From Actinoplanes sp. TBRC 11911 (GTDB taxonomy: Bacteria; Actinomycetota; Actinomycetes; Mycobacteriales; Micromonosporaceae): 64,000 nucleotides of DNA. Positions within the stretch are counted from its first letter, which is position 1, and each line of letters begins with the position of its first letter. The position numbers and the translations under genes are program-made. Under the pieces are notes generated by a model, which was not told where the DNA came from, searched no databases, and saw nothing but the letters and a program-made list of their open reading frames with translations. The stretch spans positions 1-64,000 of the forward strand of contig NZ_JABBNC010000026.1 of the NCBI RefSeq assembly GCF_012933445.1. The letters run 5' to 3'. Shown here piece after piece: positions 24,820-35,605 of the stretch.

Positions 24820-26463
24820 ATGACGAACCTCTCGCGCACTAACGGCCGGGCCGCCATCGGGGCCCTGGCGCTCATCCTTACGCTCACGGCCTGCTCCCCG
24901 GTGTCCCGAGAGGACGGACCCGAGGCGAAGCCGTCCCAGACCCAGGATTCCTTCGGCACACCGGCCAATGCGGACGAGGTCAAGGAGGGCGGCAAACTGA
25001 CGATCGCCCTGTCCGCGGAACCCGATCGGCTCGACCCCTCGCTGTCGCGGAGCCTCTATTCGCGCTACGTGTTCCAGGCGATGTGCGAGAAGTTGTACGA
25101 CGTGGACGCGAAGGCAGACGTGGTGCCGCAGCTGGCCACGGCGCTGCCGACGATCGCCCCGGACGGCAAGAGCGTCACGATCCCGCTGCGCTCGGGCGTC
25201 AAGTTCGCGGACGGGACGCCGTTCGACTCGGCGGCCGTCAAGACCACTCTGGAGCGTAACCTGACGCTGCCGGAGTCGGCCCGCAAGAGCGAGATCGGGC
25301 CCATCGGCACGATCGACACGCCCGATCCGCAAACCGTCGTCGTCCACCTGAAGACGCCGTTCGCGCCGCTGCTGGGCGCGCTGGCCGACCGCGCCGGTAT
25401 GATCATGAGCCCGGCGGCGCTGCAGAAGCTGGGCACCAACTTCGCCTCGGCGCCGGTCTGCGTGGGCCCGTTCAAGTTCAGCAAGCGGGTGCCGCAGAGC
25501 TCGATCGACGTCGTCAAGGACCCGAACTACTACGACGCCGCCAAGGTCCATCTCGACGCGATCTCGTGGCGCATCCTGACCGACGCCAGCATCCGCTCGG
25601 CCAACCTGCGCTCCGGCGACGCCGAGGTCGCGGACACCGTCTCCACGCAGGACGTCGACAGTCTCCGCAAGGAGTCGTCGATCACCGTGCTGCAGTCCCA
25701 GACGCTGGGCTACCAGGGCATCACGATCAACGTCGGGAACGTGGACGGCCTCGGCACCCCGCCGAAACCGATCGACCGGCCGATCGCGAAGGACGCCAAG
25801 GTGCGGCAGGCCTTCGAGTACGCCATCGACCGCAAGGCGCTGGTGGACGCGGTCTTCAACGGGATCTTCACCCCGGCCTGCGGCCCGATCGCCCCGGCGA
25901 GCCCGTTCTCCTCGCCGGACGCCCAGAAGTGCCGCGAGCACGATCCGGCCAAGGCCAAGCAGCTGCTGCAGGAAGCCGGGGTGACCACCCCGTACACGGT
26001 GAACATGCTGTCGTCGAACACACCGGACAGCCTGCGCCTGGCCCAGGCTCTGCAGGCGATGGTCAAGGATGCCGGCTTCACCATCGCGATCAAACCGATC
26101 GAGTACTCGTCGCTGCTCGACGAGCAGGACCGCGGCAACTTCGAGATCCTCCAGCTCGGCTGGAGCGGCCGCATCGACCCGGACGCGAACATCACCAACT
26201 TCGTCGGCACCGGCGGCAGCCAGAACGTCTCCGGCAGCAGCAACCCGCAGCTGGACGGCGTGCTGGACAAGGCACGTCAGGCGACCACCACCGACGAGCG
26301 CAAGCAGCTGTACGGTCAGGCGGTCGGCCTGCTGCAGCAGGACAACCCGATCATCTACCTCTATCGGCAGGCCAACCTGACGGCGTTCTCGAACAAGGTC
26401 AAGGGTGTGCAGGTCTATCCCGACGGCGTCATCCGCGCGGCCTTCGCCGGCTTCGCCAAGTAG
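24820..26463 (+). CDS. Peptide/opine ABC transporter substrate-binding lipoprotein
   Basis: A 547-residue SBP_bac_5 solute-binding protein. The N-terminus is a lipoprotein signal: Arg-containing n-region, hydrophobic AAIGALALILTL and lipobox LTAC. The mature part shows EGGKLTIALSAEPDRLDPS and later KVRQAFEYAIDRKALVDAVF, both usual in DppA/OppA proteins. It captures a peptide-like substrate outside the membrane for the permeases downstream. Being in one operon with gamma-glutamyltransferase suggests gamma-glutamyl peptides such as glutathione or related thiols. AGGAG precedes the ATG; a GntR-type operator lies just upstream. Confidence 0.9.
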   Translation: MTNLSRTNGRAAIGALALILTLTACSPVSREDGPEAKPSQTQDSFGTPANADEVKEGGKLTIALSAEPDRLDPSLSRSLYSRYVFQAMCEKLYDVDAKADVVPQLATALPTIAPDGKSVTIPLRSGVKFADGTPFDSAAVKTTLERNLTLPESARKSEIGPIGTIDTPDPQTVVVHLKTPFAPLLGALADRAGMIMSPAALQKLGTNFASAPVCVGPFKFSKRVPQSSIDVVKDPNYYDAAKVHLDAISWRILTDASIRSANLRSGDAEVADTVSTQDVDSLRKESSITVLQSQTLGYQGITINVGNVDGLGTPPKPIDRPIAKDAKVRQAFEYAIDRKALVDAVFNGIFTPACGPIAPASPFSSPDAQKCREHDPAKAKQLLQEAGVTTPYTVNMLSSNTPDSLRLAQALQAMVKDAGFTIAIKPIEYSSLLDEQDRGNFEILQLGWSGRIDPDANITNFVGTGGSQNVSGSSNPQLDGVLDKARQATTTDERKQLYGQAVGLLQQDNPIIYLYRQANLTAFSNKVKGVQVYPDGVIRAAFAGFAK

Positions 26464-26468
26464 GTCGC

Positions 26469-27425
26469 GTGCCCAGGTATCTCCTGACCCGGGCGTGGCA
26501 CTCGGCGCTGACGCTGGTGCTGGCGACGATCGTGGTGTTCCTCGGAATCCGCGCGCTTCCGGGGGACCCCGCGCTCTCGCTGGCCGGCGAGGACCGTTCG
26601 CCCGAGGCCCTCGCCGCCATCCGCGCCGAGTACGGGCTGGACCAACCCATGATCGTCCAGTTCGGACGGTACGTGGAACGCGCCCTGCACGGCGACTTCG
26701 GCACCTCGATCCGCACCGGCCTGCCGGTCTCCGACATGATCCGGACCGCGTTGCCGGTCACCATCGAGCTCTCCGCGCTCGCCATCCTCATCGCCACGGT
26801 GCTGGGGGTCGGCGCGGGGGTGGTCGCGGCGGTGCGCCGCGGCCGGCCCGCCGAGTGGGTGGCCAACGGTCTGGCGCTGATCGGGCTGTCGGTCCCGCAT
26901 TTCTGGCTCGGGCTGCTCGCGATCCTGTATCTCTCGGTGGCGACGGGGCTGTTCCCGGCTTCCGGGTTCGTCCCGTTCACCGAGGACCCGATCGGCAACC
27001 TGCACCACATCATCCTGCCCGCGGTGATCCTCGGAACCGGCCTGGCGGCGATCATCATGCGGCAGACCCGGTCGGCGATGCTCGACTCGCTGTCCGCCGA
27101 CTACGTGCGCACCGCTAAGGCCAAGGGCCTGTCGCCGCGCGCCGTGATCGGCCGGCACGCGCTGCGCAACAGCCTGATCGTGGTGGTGACGATCGTCGGC
27201 CTGCAGCTCGGCGGCCTCATCTCCGGCGCGGTGGTGACCGAGTCCATCTTCGGACTGCCCGGCTTCGGAAAGATGACCATCGACGCGGTGTTCCAACGGG
27301 ACTACCCGGTCATCCAGGCCGTGATTCTGCTGACCGCCACGGCGTACATCGTCATCAATTTCCTGGTCGATCTGCTGTACTCGGTCATCGATCCGCGTAT
27401 CCGGGTGGCGGGTGAGGCGGCATGA
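26469..27425 (+). CDS. ABC transporter permease, DppB/OppB type
   Basis: A 318-residue inner-membrane permease with six hydrophobic segments. It shows the DppB-type N-terminal region (TRAWHSALTLVLATIVVFLG, LPGDP), and the EAA cytoplasmic loop appears as YVRTAKAKGLSPRAVIGRHALRN, which contacts the ATPase. The GTG at 26469 begins 5 nt after the binding-protein stop, and the 3' end overlaps the next permease by ATGA. Together with that permease it forms the membrane channel of the peptide importer. Confidence 0.9.
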   Translation: MPRYLLTRAWHSALTLVLATIVVFLGIRALPGDPALSLAGEDRSPEALAAIRAEYGLDQPMIVQFGRYVERALHGDFGTSIRTGLPVSDMIRTALPVTIELSALAILIATVLGVGAGVVAAVRRGRPAEWVANGLALIGLSVPHFWLGLLAILYLSVATGLFPASGFVPFTEDPIGNLHHIILPAVILGTGLAAIIMRQTRSAMLDSLSADYVRTAKAKGLSPRAVIGRHALRNSLIVVVTIVGLQLGGLISGAVVTESIFGLPGFGKMTIDAVFQRDYPVIQAVILLTATAYIVINFLVDLLYSVIDPRIRVAGEAA

Positions 27426-28302
27426 CCGTCGTGAGCGTCCCGGACGCGGGGACCAGCCCGGCCGGCCTCACCCGGCGCACCCGCGTGCTGCGGCGGCTGC
27501 GGCGCAACCCGCTCGCCGTCGTGAGTTTCACGGTGCTCGCGATCGCCGTCCTGATCGCGGTGCTCGCGCCATGGATCGCGCCCTACTCCGTCGAACAGAC
27601 CGACTTCACCAACATCTTCTCGCCCCCCGGTACGCCCGGACACCTGCTCGGGACCGACGACCTGGGCCGCGACGTGCTCTCCCGCATCATGCTGGGCGCC
27701 CGCGCGTCGCTCGAGGTGGGCTTCCTCGCCGTCCTCACCTCGCTCGTCGTCGGCGTGCCGCTCGGCCTCGCCGCCGGCTACTTCGGCAAGCTGGACGCGG
27801 TCATCGGACGTTTCACCGATCTGCTGCTGGCGTTCCCGTTCCTCATCCTCGCGGTGGGGCTGGCCGCCATCCGGGGCGCGAGCCTCGGCAACGCCGCCGT
27901 GGCGATCGGCATCGCGCAGATCCCGGGGGTGATCCGGGTCATCCGGTCGGACACGCTGCGGCTCAAATCGCTGGACTTCGTCGCCGCCGCGGTGGTGGAC
28001 GGCGCGAGCGACCTGTGGGTTCTCGTCCGGCACATCCTGCCCAACGCGACCTCGGTGATCCTGGTCCAGGCCACCGTGGCGCTGCCGGCCGCGATCCTGG
28101 CCGAGGCGGTGCTGTCGTTCCTCGGTCTCGGCATTCAACCACCGGACCCCAGCCTCGGTACGATGTTGGCTACCGCCCAGCAATTCGCCACCCAGGCGCC
28201 GTGGGCCGCCACGTTCCCGGGCCTCGCGATCATGGTGCTGGCGCTGACGTTCAACGTCTTCGGCGACGCTCTCCGGGATGCCCTCGACCCGAAGGGGGAC
28301 CG

Positions 28303-28306
<4 letters not shown>
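27422..28306 (+). CDS. ABC transporter permease, DppC/OppC type
   Basis: A 294-residue permease, partner of the upstream DppB-like protein. It has the N-terminal RRNPLAVVSFTVLAIAVLIA helix, the HLLGTDDLGRDVLSRIMLGAR signature of the DppC group, and an EAA-like loop near FVAAAVVDGASDLWVLVRHILPN. Start and stop overlap both neighbours (ATGA), so translation of the transporter genes is coupled. Confidence 0.9.
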
Positions 28307-29282
<976 letters not shown>

Positions 29283-29286
<4 letters not shown>

Positions 29287-30266
29287 CGAACGCGCTCGAA
29301 CTCGACGGCCTGCGCATGCATTTCGGGCCGGTGCGGGCCGTCGACGGGGTGTCGCTGACGATCCCGCGCGGCGGCGTCACGGCCCTGGTCGGCGAGAGCG
29401 GCTCCGGCAAGTCCACGGTGGGCCGCTGCGTCGTGCGGCTGCTGAAACCGACCGGCGGTGTCGTGCGCATCGGCGGTGTCGACGTCACCCGGCTCAGCCG
29501 GCGCGAGTTACGGCCGCACCGCGCCGAGGTGTCGATCGTCTTCCAGGATCCGGCCGGCTCGCTGGACCCCCGGATGCTCGTCGGGGACGTGGTGGCCGAG
29601 CCGTTGCGCCTCGCCGGTGGTTCCCGGCTTTCCCGGCGCGCCCGGCAGCAGCGCGTGAGCGAGGCGCTCGCCGAGGTCGGGCTCCGCGACGAGGTGGCCC
29701 GCCGCTACCCGCACGAGCTCTCCGGCGGGCAGCGGCAACGCGTGAGCATCGCCCGGGCGCTGATCTCGTCGCCCGCCCTGCTCATCGCCGACGAACCGAC
29801 CAGCGCGCTCGACGTGTCGGTGCAGGCGTCGGTGCTCAACCTCCTCGCCGACCTGCAGCGCGACATCGGATTCGCCTGCCTGTTCATCACGCACAACCTG
29901 GCCGCGGTGGAATACCTCGCCGACCAGATCGCCGTCATGTATCTGGGCAAGCTCATGGAGACGGGCTCCCGGGAGCAGATCTTCGCGCGGCCCGCGCATC
30001 CCTACACCCAGGCACTGCTGGCGGCCGCGCCGGTCGCCGACCCGGTGCGCCAGCGCGCCCAGCAGAAAGTCCTGCTGGGCGACGACATGCCGTCGGCGCT
30101 CGACCCACCCTCGGGCTGCGTTTTCCGTACGCGATGTCCCCTCGCCTTCGAAAAGTGCGCGCTCGAGGTCCCGCCGCCGGTGCGGATCGGCGACGGCGAA
30201 GCGGCTTGCCATCTTGTCCAGGCTGACGGGACACGTCCCGACGTTCGTACGGGAGCACACGGATGA
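29283..30266 (+). CDS. ABC transporter ATP-binding protein, DppF/OppF type
   Basis: A 327-residue ATPase, second nucleotide-binding subunit. Walker A GESGSGKST, Q-loop FQDPAGSLDPRM, signature LSGGQRQRV, Walker B LLIADEPTSALD and switch His in ITHNLA are intact, and the Cys-containing C-terminal extension (CVFRTRCPLAFEKC) is present. The GTG start overlaps the previous stop (GTGA) and the stop overlaps the gamma-glutamyltransferase start (ATGA), placing that enzyme in the transport operon. Confidence 0.9.
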
Positions 30267-32050
30267 CGTTCACGACCAGGCCGACCCTGCAGGGCATGTT
30301 CGGGATGGTGTCGTCGACACATTGGCTGGCGAGCCAGGCGGCGATGCGCACGCTGGAGCTCGGCGGGAACGCGTTCGACGCGGCGGTCACCGCGGGCTTC
30401 GTGCTGCATGTCGTGGAGCCGCATCTGAACGGGCCGGGCGGCGAGGTGCCGGCCATCGTGGCGACGGCGGCGGATCCACGGCCGCGCGTCCTCTGCGGGC
30501 AGGGGCCGGCGCCGGCCGCGGCCACGATCGGGCATTTCCGGTCGCTCGGCATGGACCTCATCCCCGGGTCCGGGCTGCTGGCGGCCACCGTGCCAGGGGC
30601 GGTCGACGCTTGGCTGCTGTTGTTGCGCGACCACGGGACGCTGTCGTTGCGGGAGGTGCTGACGCCCGCCATCGACTACGCGATCGGGGGGCACCCGCTG
30701 ATCGCGCGCGTCGGGGAGACCGTGGCGACGGTGCGGTCGCTCTTCGAGGAGCATTGGCCCACGTCGGCGGCGCTCTGGCTGCGGGGCGGGAAGCCGCCCG
30801 TTGCGGGTGGGGTCTTCGCCAATCCGGCGTACGGGAATGTGCTGGAAAGGTTGGTGAAGGCGGGAGAATCGGCGGGGGCCGATCGCCAGACCCAGGTCGA
30901 GGCGGCCCGGCGCGTGTGGCGCGAAGGGTTCGTCGCCGAGGAGATCGACCGGTTCTGCCGCCGGCCGGTCCGCGACTCCAGCGGGCGCGCGCACGCGGGT
31001 CTGGTGACCGGCGACGACATGGCGCGTTTCTCCGCCGGCTGGGAAGAGCCGGTCACGTACGCGTGGAACGGTCACGTGGTGGCGAAGACCGGGCCGTGGG
31101 GGCAGGGGCCGGTGCTGCTGCAGACCCTGGCCACCCTGGACGCGCTGGACGATCCGTCGGCGTACGACCCGTCCACGGTGCGCGGCATCCACGCCGGGGC
31201 CGAGGCGCTCAAGCTCGCCTTCGCCGATCGTGAGGCCTGGTACGGGGATTCCGGCGAGGTGCCGATCAAGGCGTTGCTGTCGCGGGACTACGCCGTGTCG
31301 CGGGCCGGGTTGATCGGCGAGCGGGCCGCGACCGACTTGCGGCCCGGCCGGCCCGACGGGTTACGGCCGCGTCTGCCCCGTTTCGTGTCGCAGGGCCCGG
31401 GTGATGGTGCACGGCCCGACCCCACCACCGGCGAACCCACCGTGCGGGCCGACGGTGTGACGCGCGGTGACACCTGCCACGTCGATGTCGTGGACCGCTG
31501 GGGGAACATGATTTCCGCTACGCCCAGTGGCGGGTGGCTGCAGAGCTCCCCCACGATCCCCGCGCTGGGATTCCCGCTCGGCAGCCGGCTGCAGATGTTC
31601 TGGTTGGCGGAGGGGCTGCCGTCGTCGCTGGTGCCGGGCCGGCGGCCGCGGACGACGCTCAGCCCGACCATGGTGCACCGCGACGGCCGGCCCGTCCTGG
31701 CCTGCGGCACACCCGGCGGCGACCAGCAGGACCAGTGGCAGTTGCTGTTCCTGCTGCGCCACCTCGCCGGCGGGCAGCCGCTGCAGGAGGCCATCGACGC
31801 GCCGGCGTGGCACACGACGAGCTTCCCGGCGTCGTTCCACCCGCGCGAGACCGAGCCCGGCGTGCTGGTCGTGGAGGACCGCCTGGACGCGGACGTCCTG
31901 GATTCGCTGCAAGCGCTGGGCCACCGCGTGCGGCGGGCCGGGCCGTGGAGTCTGGGCCGGATGTGCGCGGTGTCCCGGGACCCGTCGTCCGGCGTGCTCG
32001 CGGCGGGCGCGAACCCGCGCGGCGCGCAGGGCTACGCGGTGGGCCGCTAG
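30263..32050 (+). CDS. Gamma-glutamyltransferase family (Ntn hydrolase)
   Basis: A 595-residue gamma-glutamyltranspeptidase-like enzyme. This family matures by self-cleavage at a Thr that becomes the nucleophile; here Thr404 in GDTCHVDVVDRWGNMIS fits. The large-subunit start (VSSTHWLASQAAMRTLELGGNAFDA) and GGTPGGD-type segment (LACGTPGGDQQDQ) are present. No signal peptide is visible, so it probably acts in the cytoplasm on imported gamma-glutamyl compounds, unlike secreted GGTs. The usual TTH motif is TCH. Coupled to the peptide ABC transporter by ATGA overlap. It may be a GGT-like acylase of different specificity. Confidence 0.87.
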   Translation: MTFTTRPTLQGMFGMVSSTHWLASQAAMRTLELGGNAFDAAVTAGFVLHVVEPHLNGPGGEVPAIVATAADPRPRVLCGQGPAPAAATIGHFRSLGMDLIPGSGLLAATVPGAVDAWLLLLRDHGTLSLREVLTPAIDYAIGGHPLIARVGETVATVRSLFEEHWPTSAALWLRGGKPPVAGGVFANPAYGNVLERLVKAGESAGADRQTQVEAARRVWREGFVAEEIDRFCRRPVRDSSGRAHAGLVTGDDMARFSAGWEEPVTYAWNGHVVAKTGPWGQGPVLLQTLATLDALDDPSAYDPSTVRGIHAGAEALKLAFADREAWYGDSGEVPIKALLSRDYAVSRAGLIGERAATDLRPGRPDGLRPRLPRFVSQGPGDGARPDPTTGEPTVRADGVTRGDTCHVDVVDRWGNMISATPSGGWLQSSPTIPALGFPLGSRLQMFWLAEGLPSSLVPGRRPRTTLSPTMVHRDGRPVLACGTPGGDQQDQWQLLFLLRHLAGGQPLQEAIDAPAWHTTSFPASFHPRETEPGVLVVEDRLDADVLDSLQALGHRVRRAGPWSLGRMCAVSRDPSSGVLAAGANPRGAQGYAVGR

Positions 32051-32066
32051 AGGCCCCTGCCCGGGC

Positions 32067-32744
32067 TCAACGAGCCGGACGGGCGCCCGCGATCTCGTGC
32101 GCGGCCGTTGCCGCCGCGCCCACGTGCTCGAGCGCCACCGACTCGGCCAGGTCGCCGTCGCCCGACTCGATGGCGTCGACCAGCTTGATGTGCTCGTCCC
32201 AGGAATGCGGCGCGCGCACGTCCGCGGTCATCTGGAAAACCCACTGCACGTGTAAATACAGAGCCTTCGCGATCGAGGCCAGCCACGGGTTTCCGCTGAT
32301 CTCCAGGATCCGCAGGTGCAGGGCGCTGTTCAGCTCGCCGACGCCGCGCAGGTCCTGATGCTCGGTCGCGAGGCGCGCCTGGTCGAGGATCGCCCGCAGG
32401 GTCACCACGTCGCCCGGTGTCGCCCGCACCGCCGCGAGCCGCGCCGCGAGCGTCTCCAGCCGCTCGCGCACCGCGAAGATGTCGTCGATCGTCGCGCTGC
32501 TCGGCGAGGCGACGACCGCCCCCCGGCGGGGAAGGATCACCACGAACCCCTCCGCCTCCGCGACGCGCAGGGCCTCGCGGACCGGGTTGCGGGAGACGCC
32601 GAAGTCTTCCGCCAGGCGGTCCTCGGTGAGTCGCTCGCCCGGCGGATAGTCGCCGCTGATGATCCCCTTCCGCAGGGCGGCGAGCACCTGGTCACGCAGC
32701 GGCAGGTGCTGAGCCCCGATCTTGCCCGGCAGGTCCGTTTCCAC
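32067..32744 (-). CDS. GntR/FCD-family transcriptional regulator
   Basis: A 225-residue FadR-C-domain GntR regulator. The winged helix (LRDQVLAALRKGIISGDYPPGERLTEDRLAEDFGVSRNPVREALR, described here in parts) is followed by an all-helical FCD ligand domain with the metal-binding Asp/His pattern (LNSALHLRILE and HVQWVFQM). The GTG at 32744 with AAAGG upstream is preferred, because an upstream reading would cover the operator at 32778-32787. It converges with the gamma-glutamyltransferase gene and probably represses both itself and the ABC/GGT operon. Confidence 0.87.
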   Translation of the reverse strand: METDLPGKIGAQHLPLRDQVLAALRKGIISGDYPPGERLTEDRLAEDFGVSRNPVREALRVAEAEGFVVILPRRGAVVASPSSATIDDIFAVRERLETLAARLAAVRATPGDVVTLRAILDQARLATEHQDLRGVGELNSALHLRILEISGNPWLASIAKALYLHVQWVFQMTADVRAPHSWDEHIKLVDAIESGDGDLAESVALEHVGAAATAAHEIAGARPAR

Positions 32745-32777
32745 CCGACAGCCTTTCGCAACGAAGTCTGCCGGTGA

Positions 32778-32787
32778 TTGTATACGA
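32778..32787 (-). promoter_or_regulatory. GntR-type operator, autoregulatory copy
   Basis: TTGTATACGA fits TNGTNNACNA and matches the site at 24774-24783 in eight of ten bases. It lies 34 nt upstream of the chosen GntR start, where repression of its own promoter would be expected. Confidence 0.65.
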
Positions 32788-32848
32788 AGGACAATCCACA
32801 TCGGGCCGACGCGCTGAACGGGCGTGATTGACCCTCGGAGCCGGCGGA

Positions 32849-33892
32849 TCAGCGCGGCACGGGACCCCGGCCGAGCTCGGCGAGCCGGTTGAGCCAGTGC
32901 GGATACCGGGGCGCGGGCGCGCTCACTTCGTCCAGGTCGGCCAGGTCTTGCGCGCTCAGCTGCAGATCCACCGCTTGCAGATTGCTGAGCAGCCGCTCCG
33001 GCGTACGGGCTCCGATGGTGACGCTGGTGATGACCGGCCGGGCGAGGATCCAGGCGAGCGCGACCTGGGCGCTGGTGGCGTTGTTGCGCTCGGCGACCGC
33101 CCGCACGACCTCCAGAACCGGGGCGGCCGCGACCGGGTCCACCGGCGGGATGCTCGCCTGCGGATTGGTCGCGCGCCGCGACGACGACTCCCCGGTGCCG
33201 CCCGCACTATCGAACTTCCCGGTCAGATATCCGGCCGCCAGCGGACCCCAGACCATGACGCCCAGGTTCTCGCTCTCGGCCAGCGGGAGCAGATCCATCT
33301 CCACGTCGCGGACCAGCAGTGAGTAGTGCGTCTGCGCCGAGACGAACCCGCTGATCTGGCGCAGCGCGGAGATCCCGAGCGCCTTGGCGATGTGCCACGC
33401 GTCGAAGTTCGACGCGCCGATGTGCCGGATCTTTCCCTGGCGTACGGCGTCGTCCAGCGCGGCCAGGCTTTCGTCGAGCGCGGTGAGGTGATCGAAGATG
33501 TGCAGCTCGTAGAGGTCGATGTAGTCGGTACGCAACTTCCGCAGGCTGTTCTCGATGCTGCGGGTCAGGTGGACCCGGGTGGCGCCGAGGTCGTTGGGGC
33601 CGGGCCCGGAGCGCGATCCCCCCGCCTTCGACGCGATCAGCACGGAGTCGCGGCGGCCGGCCAGGATGCGCCCGAGCTCGTCCTCGGACTCGCCACCCCC
33701 GTACGTGTCCGCGGTGTCGATGTAGTTGATCCCCGCGTCGAGCGCCGCCAGCACGAGACGCGACGCCTCCTCGCCGTGCAACGCGCCGACCGCTCCCCAG
33801 ATCGGGTCGTCGGCGCGCCCGCCCAGCGTCATGGCGCCGAGAGAAACCTCGGAAACCCAGAGTCCCGTACGCCCAAGGGTGCGATATTTCAC
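32849..33892 (-). CDS. Aldo-keto reductase
   Basis: A 347-residue aldo-keto reductase, an NADPH-dependent (alpha/beta)8 barrel that reduces carbonyls. The catalytic Asp and Tyr are in YIDTADTYGGGESEDELG, Lys in LIASKAGG and His in LYELHIFD; the NADPH phosphate site appears as VTIGARTPERLLSNL. The start is GTG 33892 with AAGGTAG upstream. It is followed downstream by the GntR gene on the same strand, but the 104-nt gap and the separate GntR operator argue against co-transcription. The substrate is unknown. Confidence 0.88.
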   Translation of the reverse strand: MKYRTLGRTGLWVSEVSLGAMTLGGRADDPIWGAVGALHGEEASRLVLAALDAGINYIDTADTYGGGESEDELGRILAGRRDSVLIASKAGGSRSGPGPNDLGATRVHLTRSIENSLRKLRTDYIDLYELHIFDHLTALDESLAALDDAVRQGKIRHIGASNFDAWHIAKALGISALRQISGFVSAQTHYSLLVRDVEMDLLPLAESENLGVMVWGPLAAGYLTGKFDSAGGTGESSSRRATNPQASIPPVDPVAAAPVLEVVRAVAERNNATSAQVALAWILARPVITSVTIGARTPERLLSNLQAVDLQLSAQDLADLDEVSAPAPRYPHWLNRLAELGRGPVPR

Positions 33893-34108
33893 TAATTTTC
33901 TACCTTTCGGACAGTTTGCCCGTGTTCGGGGGTTGACAGGGTGTCAGAGCAGCCGTCCAGAGACGCACCGGACGGGCCGTCGTTCACTCACATGCCCGAC
34001 GTCACACCGAGCCGATCACTCCACTGTGGGCGATCCACATCGGCTGATATTGATGGATACCGGTGCGGCGCGTGGTGACACTCTTCTGGTTCTGACGTCT
34101 ATTGTCAG

Positions 34109-35605
34109 GTGACCATGACCGCGGTCCGAAGTGCACGCCCGCGCGGCTCCGGGACATTCGATCCCGATGCCCTGCGCGAGCTGCTGGCCGCGTCCTTCGA
34201 GGTCTCGGCCGGCGAACCACGCGTGGTGGCGCACACCGTGCTCGACACGTTCGACCGCCGGCTCGACCGCGCTGACCTGCGGCTCGAGCTGGTCGCCGAG
34301 GCCGGCACCGAGAGACTCGAGCTGACGCGGAGCGGCCAGGTCGTGGCGAACGTGCTCACCGGCCCGTGGCCGCGGTGGCCGGCGATGGCGGCCGCTCTGC
34401 CGGACGGGCCGCTGAAGGACCACGTCGCGCCCCTCTCCGGGATCCGCGCCCTGCTCGTCGTCGGCGAGGAGCGACGGCTGGTGCGCCGGGCCGAGCTGCG
34501 CAACACGGACGGCAAGATCGTCGTACGCCTCGACGTGGACGACGCCGGGCTGGTCCTCGTCCGGCCGCTCCGCGGATACCAGAAAGAGGCCGACCGGGCG
34601 TGGCGGCTGGTCACGACGCTGCTCGAACCGGTCACCGCCACGCGCGCGGCATCGCCGGCCCCGAAATCCGCCGTCGATCCAGGGGCGCCGGCGCGGACGC
34701 TGCTGGCCGCCGAGCTGACCGGCTTCCTCGACGAACTGCGCGACAACCTGCCGGGCACGATCGCCGACATCGACACCGAGTTCCTGCACGACGTCCGCGT
34801 CGCCGTCCGGCGGACCCGCTCGTTGCTCAAGCTCGGCCGCCCGGCCCTTCCGGCGCACTTCCGGCAGGTGTGGGAGCCGCAGTTCAAGTGGCTCGGCGAC
34901 CGCACCTCGGCGGTCCGCGACCTGGACGTGTACCAGCTCGGCCTGCCCGAGATGGCCGGCTGGCTGGTCGCCGCCGACCCCGCCGACCTCGAGCCGTTCG
35001 AGGCGCACCTGGCCCATCGGCGGGCGGCCGAGCGGCGCCGGTTGACGCGCGCGCTGCGCGGTGTCCGGCTCCGGCGGCTGCTCGACGACTGGGCGGCCGA
35101 GCTCGCCGAGCTGGGCGGCTCCGCGCGGCCGGTGGACGGCGCGTGGTCGGCCGGGGCGCTGGCCCACGCCACCATCGCCAAGGCACACCGGCGGGTCGTG
35201 CGCGGTGGCACCGCGATCTCCGACGCCTCACCGCCGGAAGATCTGCATCTGCTGCGCAAGCGGTGCAAGGAGCTGCGCTACGCGATGGAGATGTTCGCCC
35301 CGGTGCTCGGCGCCGCCCGGCTCCGCGACGCGATCAAGGACCTCAAGAGCCTTCAGGACGTGCTCGGCCGGTTCCAGGACTCCGAGGTGCAGTGGACCAC
35401 GCTGCGCACGTTCGCCCACGACATGGTCGCGGATCGCGAGGCCGCCCAGGCTCTGCTCGCGATGGGCGAGCTCACCGCGCACCTGCATGCCGAACAGCAG
35501 CGCGCCCGTACGGAGTTCGCCGGCGTGTTCGCCGCCTACGTCCGGCCGGCCAGCCGGCTGCGGATGGAGCGCCTGCTCGGCGACGACGGAAGGGCGGCCG
35601 GGTGA
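34109..35605 (+). CDS. CHAD-domain protein with degenerate CYTH-like N-terminus
   Basis: A 498-residue protein. Residues ~1-180 resemble a worn CYTH/triphosphate-tunnel region (DTFDRRLDRADLRLEL), and residues ~200-490 form a CHAD domain: all-helical, with basic/His signatures HDVRVAVRRTRSLLK and LHLLRKRCKELRYAMEMF. CHAD domains bind inorganic polyphosphate and target polyphosphate granules in several bacteria. The GTG at 34109 is the longest start, and an ATG two codons later is equally possible. Its stop overlaps the ParA gene start (GTGA). Granule binding coupled to a ParA partition ATPase is the proposed role. Confidence 0.85.
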   Translation: MTMTAVRSARPRGSGTFDPDALRELLAASFEVSAGEPRVVAHTVLDTFDRRLDRADLRLELVAEAGTERLELTRSGQVVANVLTGPWPRWPAMAAALPDGPLKDHVAPLSGIRALLVVGEERRLVRRAELRNTDGKIVVRLDVDDAGLVLVRPLRGYQKEADRAWRLVTTLLEPVTATRAASPAPKSAVDPGAPARTLLAAELTGFLDELRDNLPGTIADIDTEFLHDVRVAVRRTRSLLKLGRPALPAHFRQVWEPQFKWLGDRTSAVRDLDVYQLGLPEMAGWLVAADPADLEPFEAHLAHRRAAERRRLTRALRGVRLRRLLDDWAAELAELGGSARPVDGAWSAGALAHATIAKAHRRVVRGGTAISDASPPEDLHLLRKRCKELRYAMEMFAPVLGAARLRDAIKDLKSLQDVLGRFQDSEVQWTTLRTFAHDMVADREAAQALLAMGELTAHLHAEQQRARTEFAGVFAAYVRPASRLRMERLLGDDGRAAG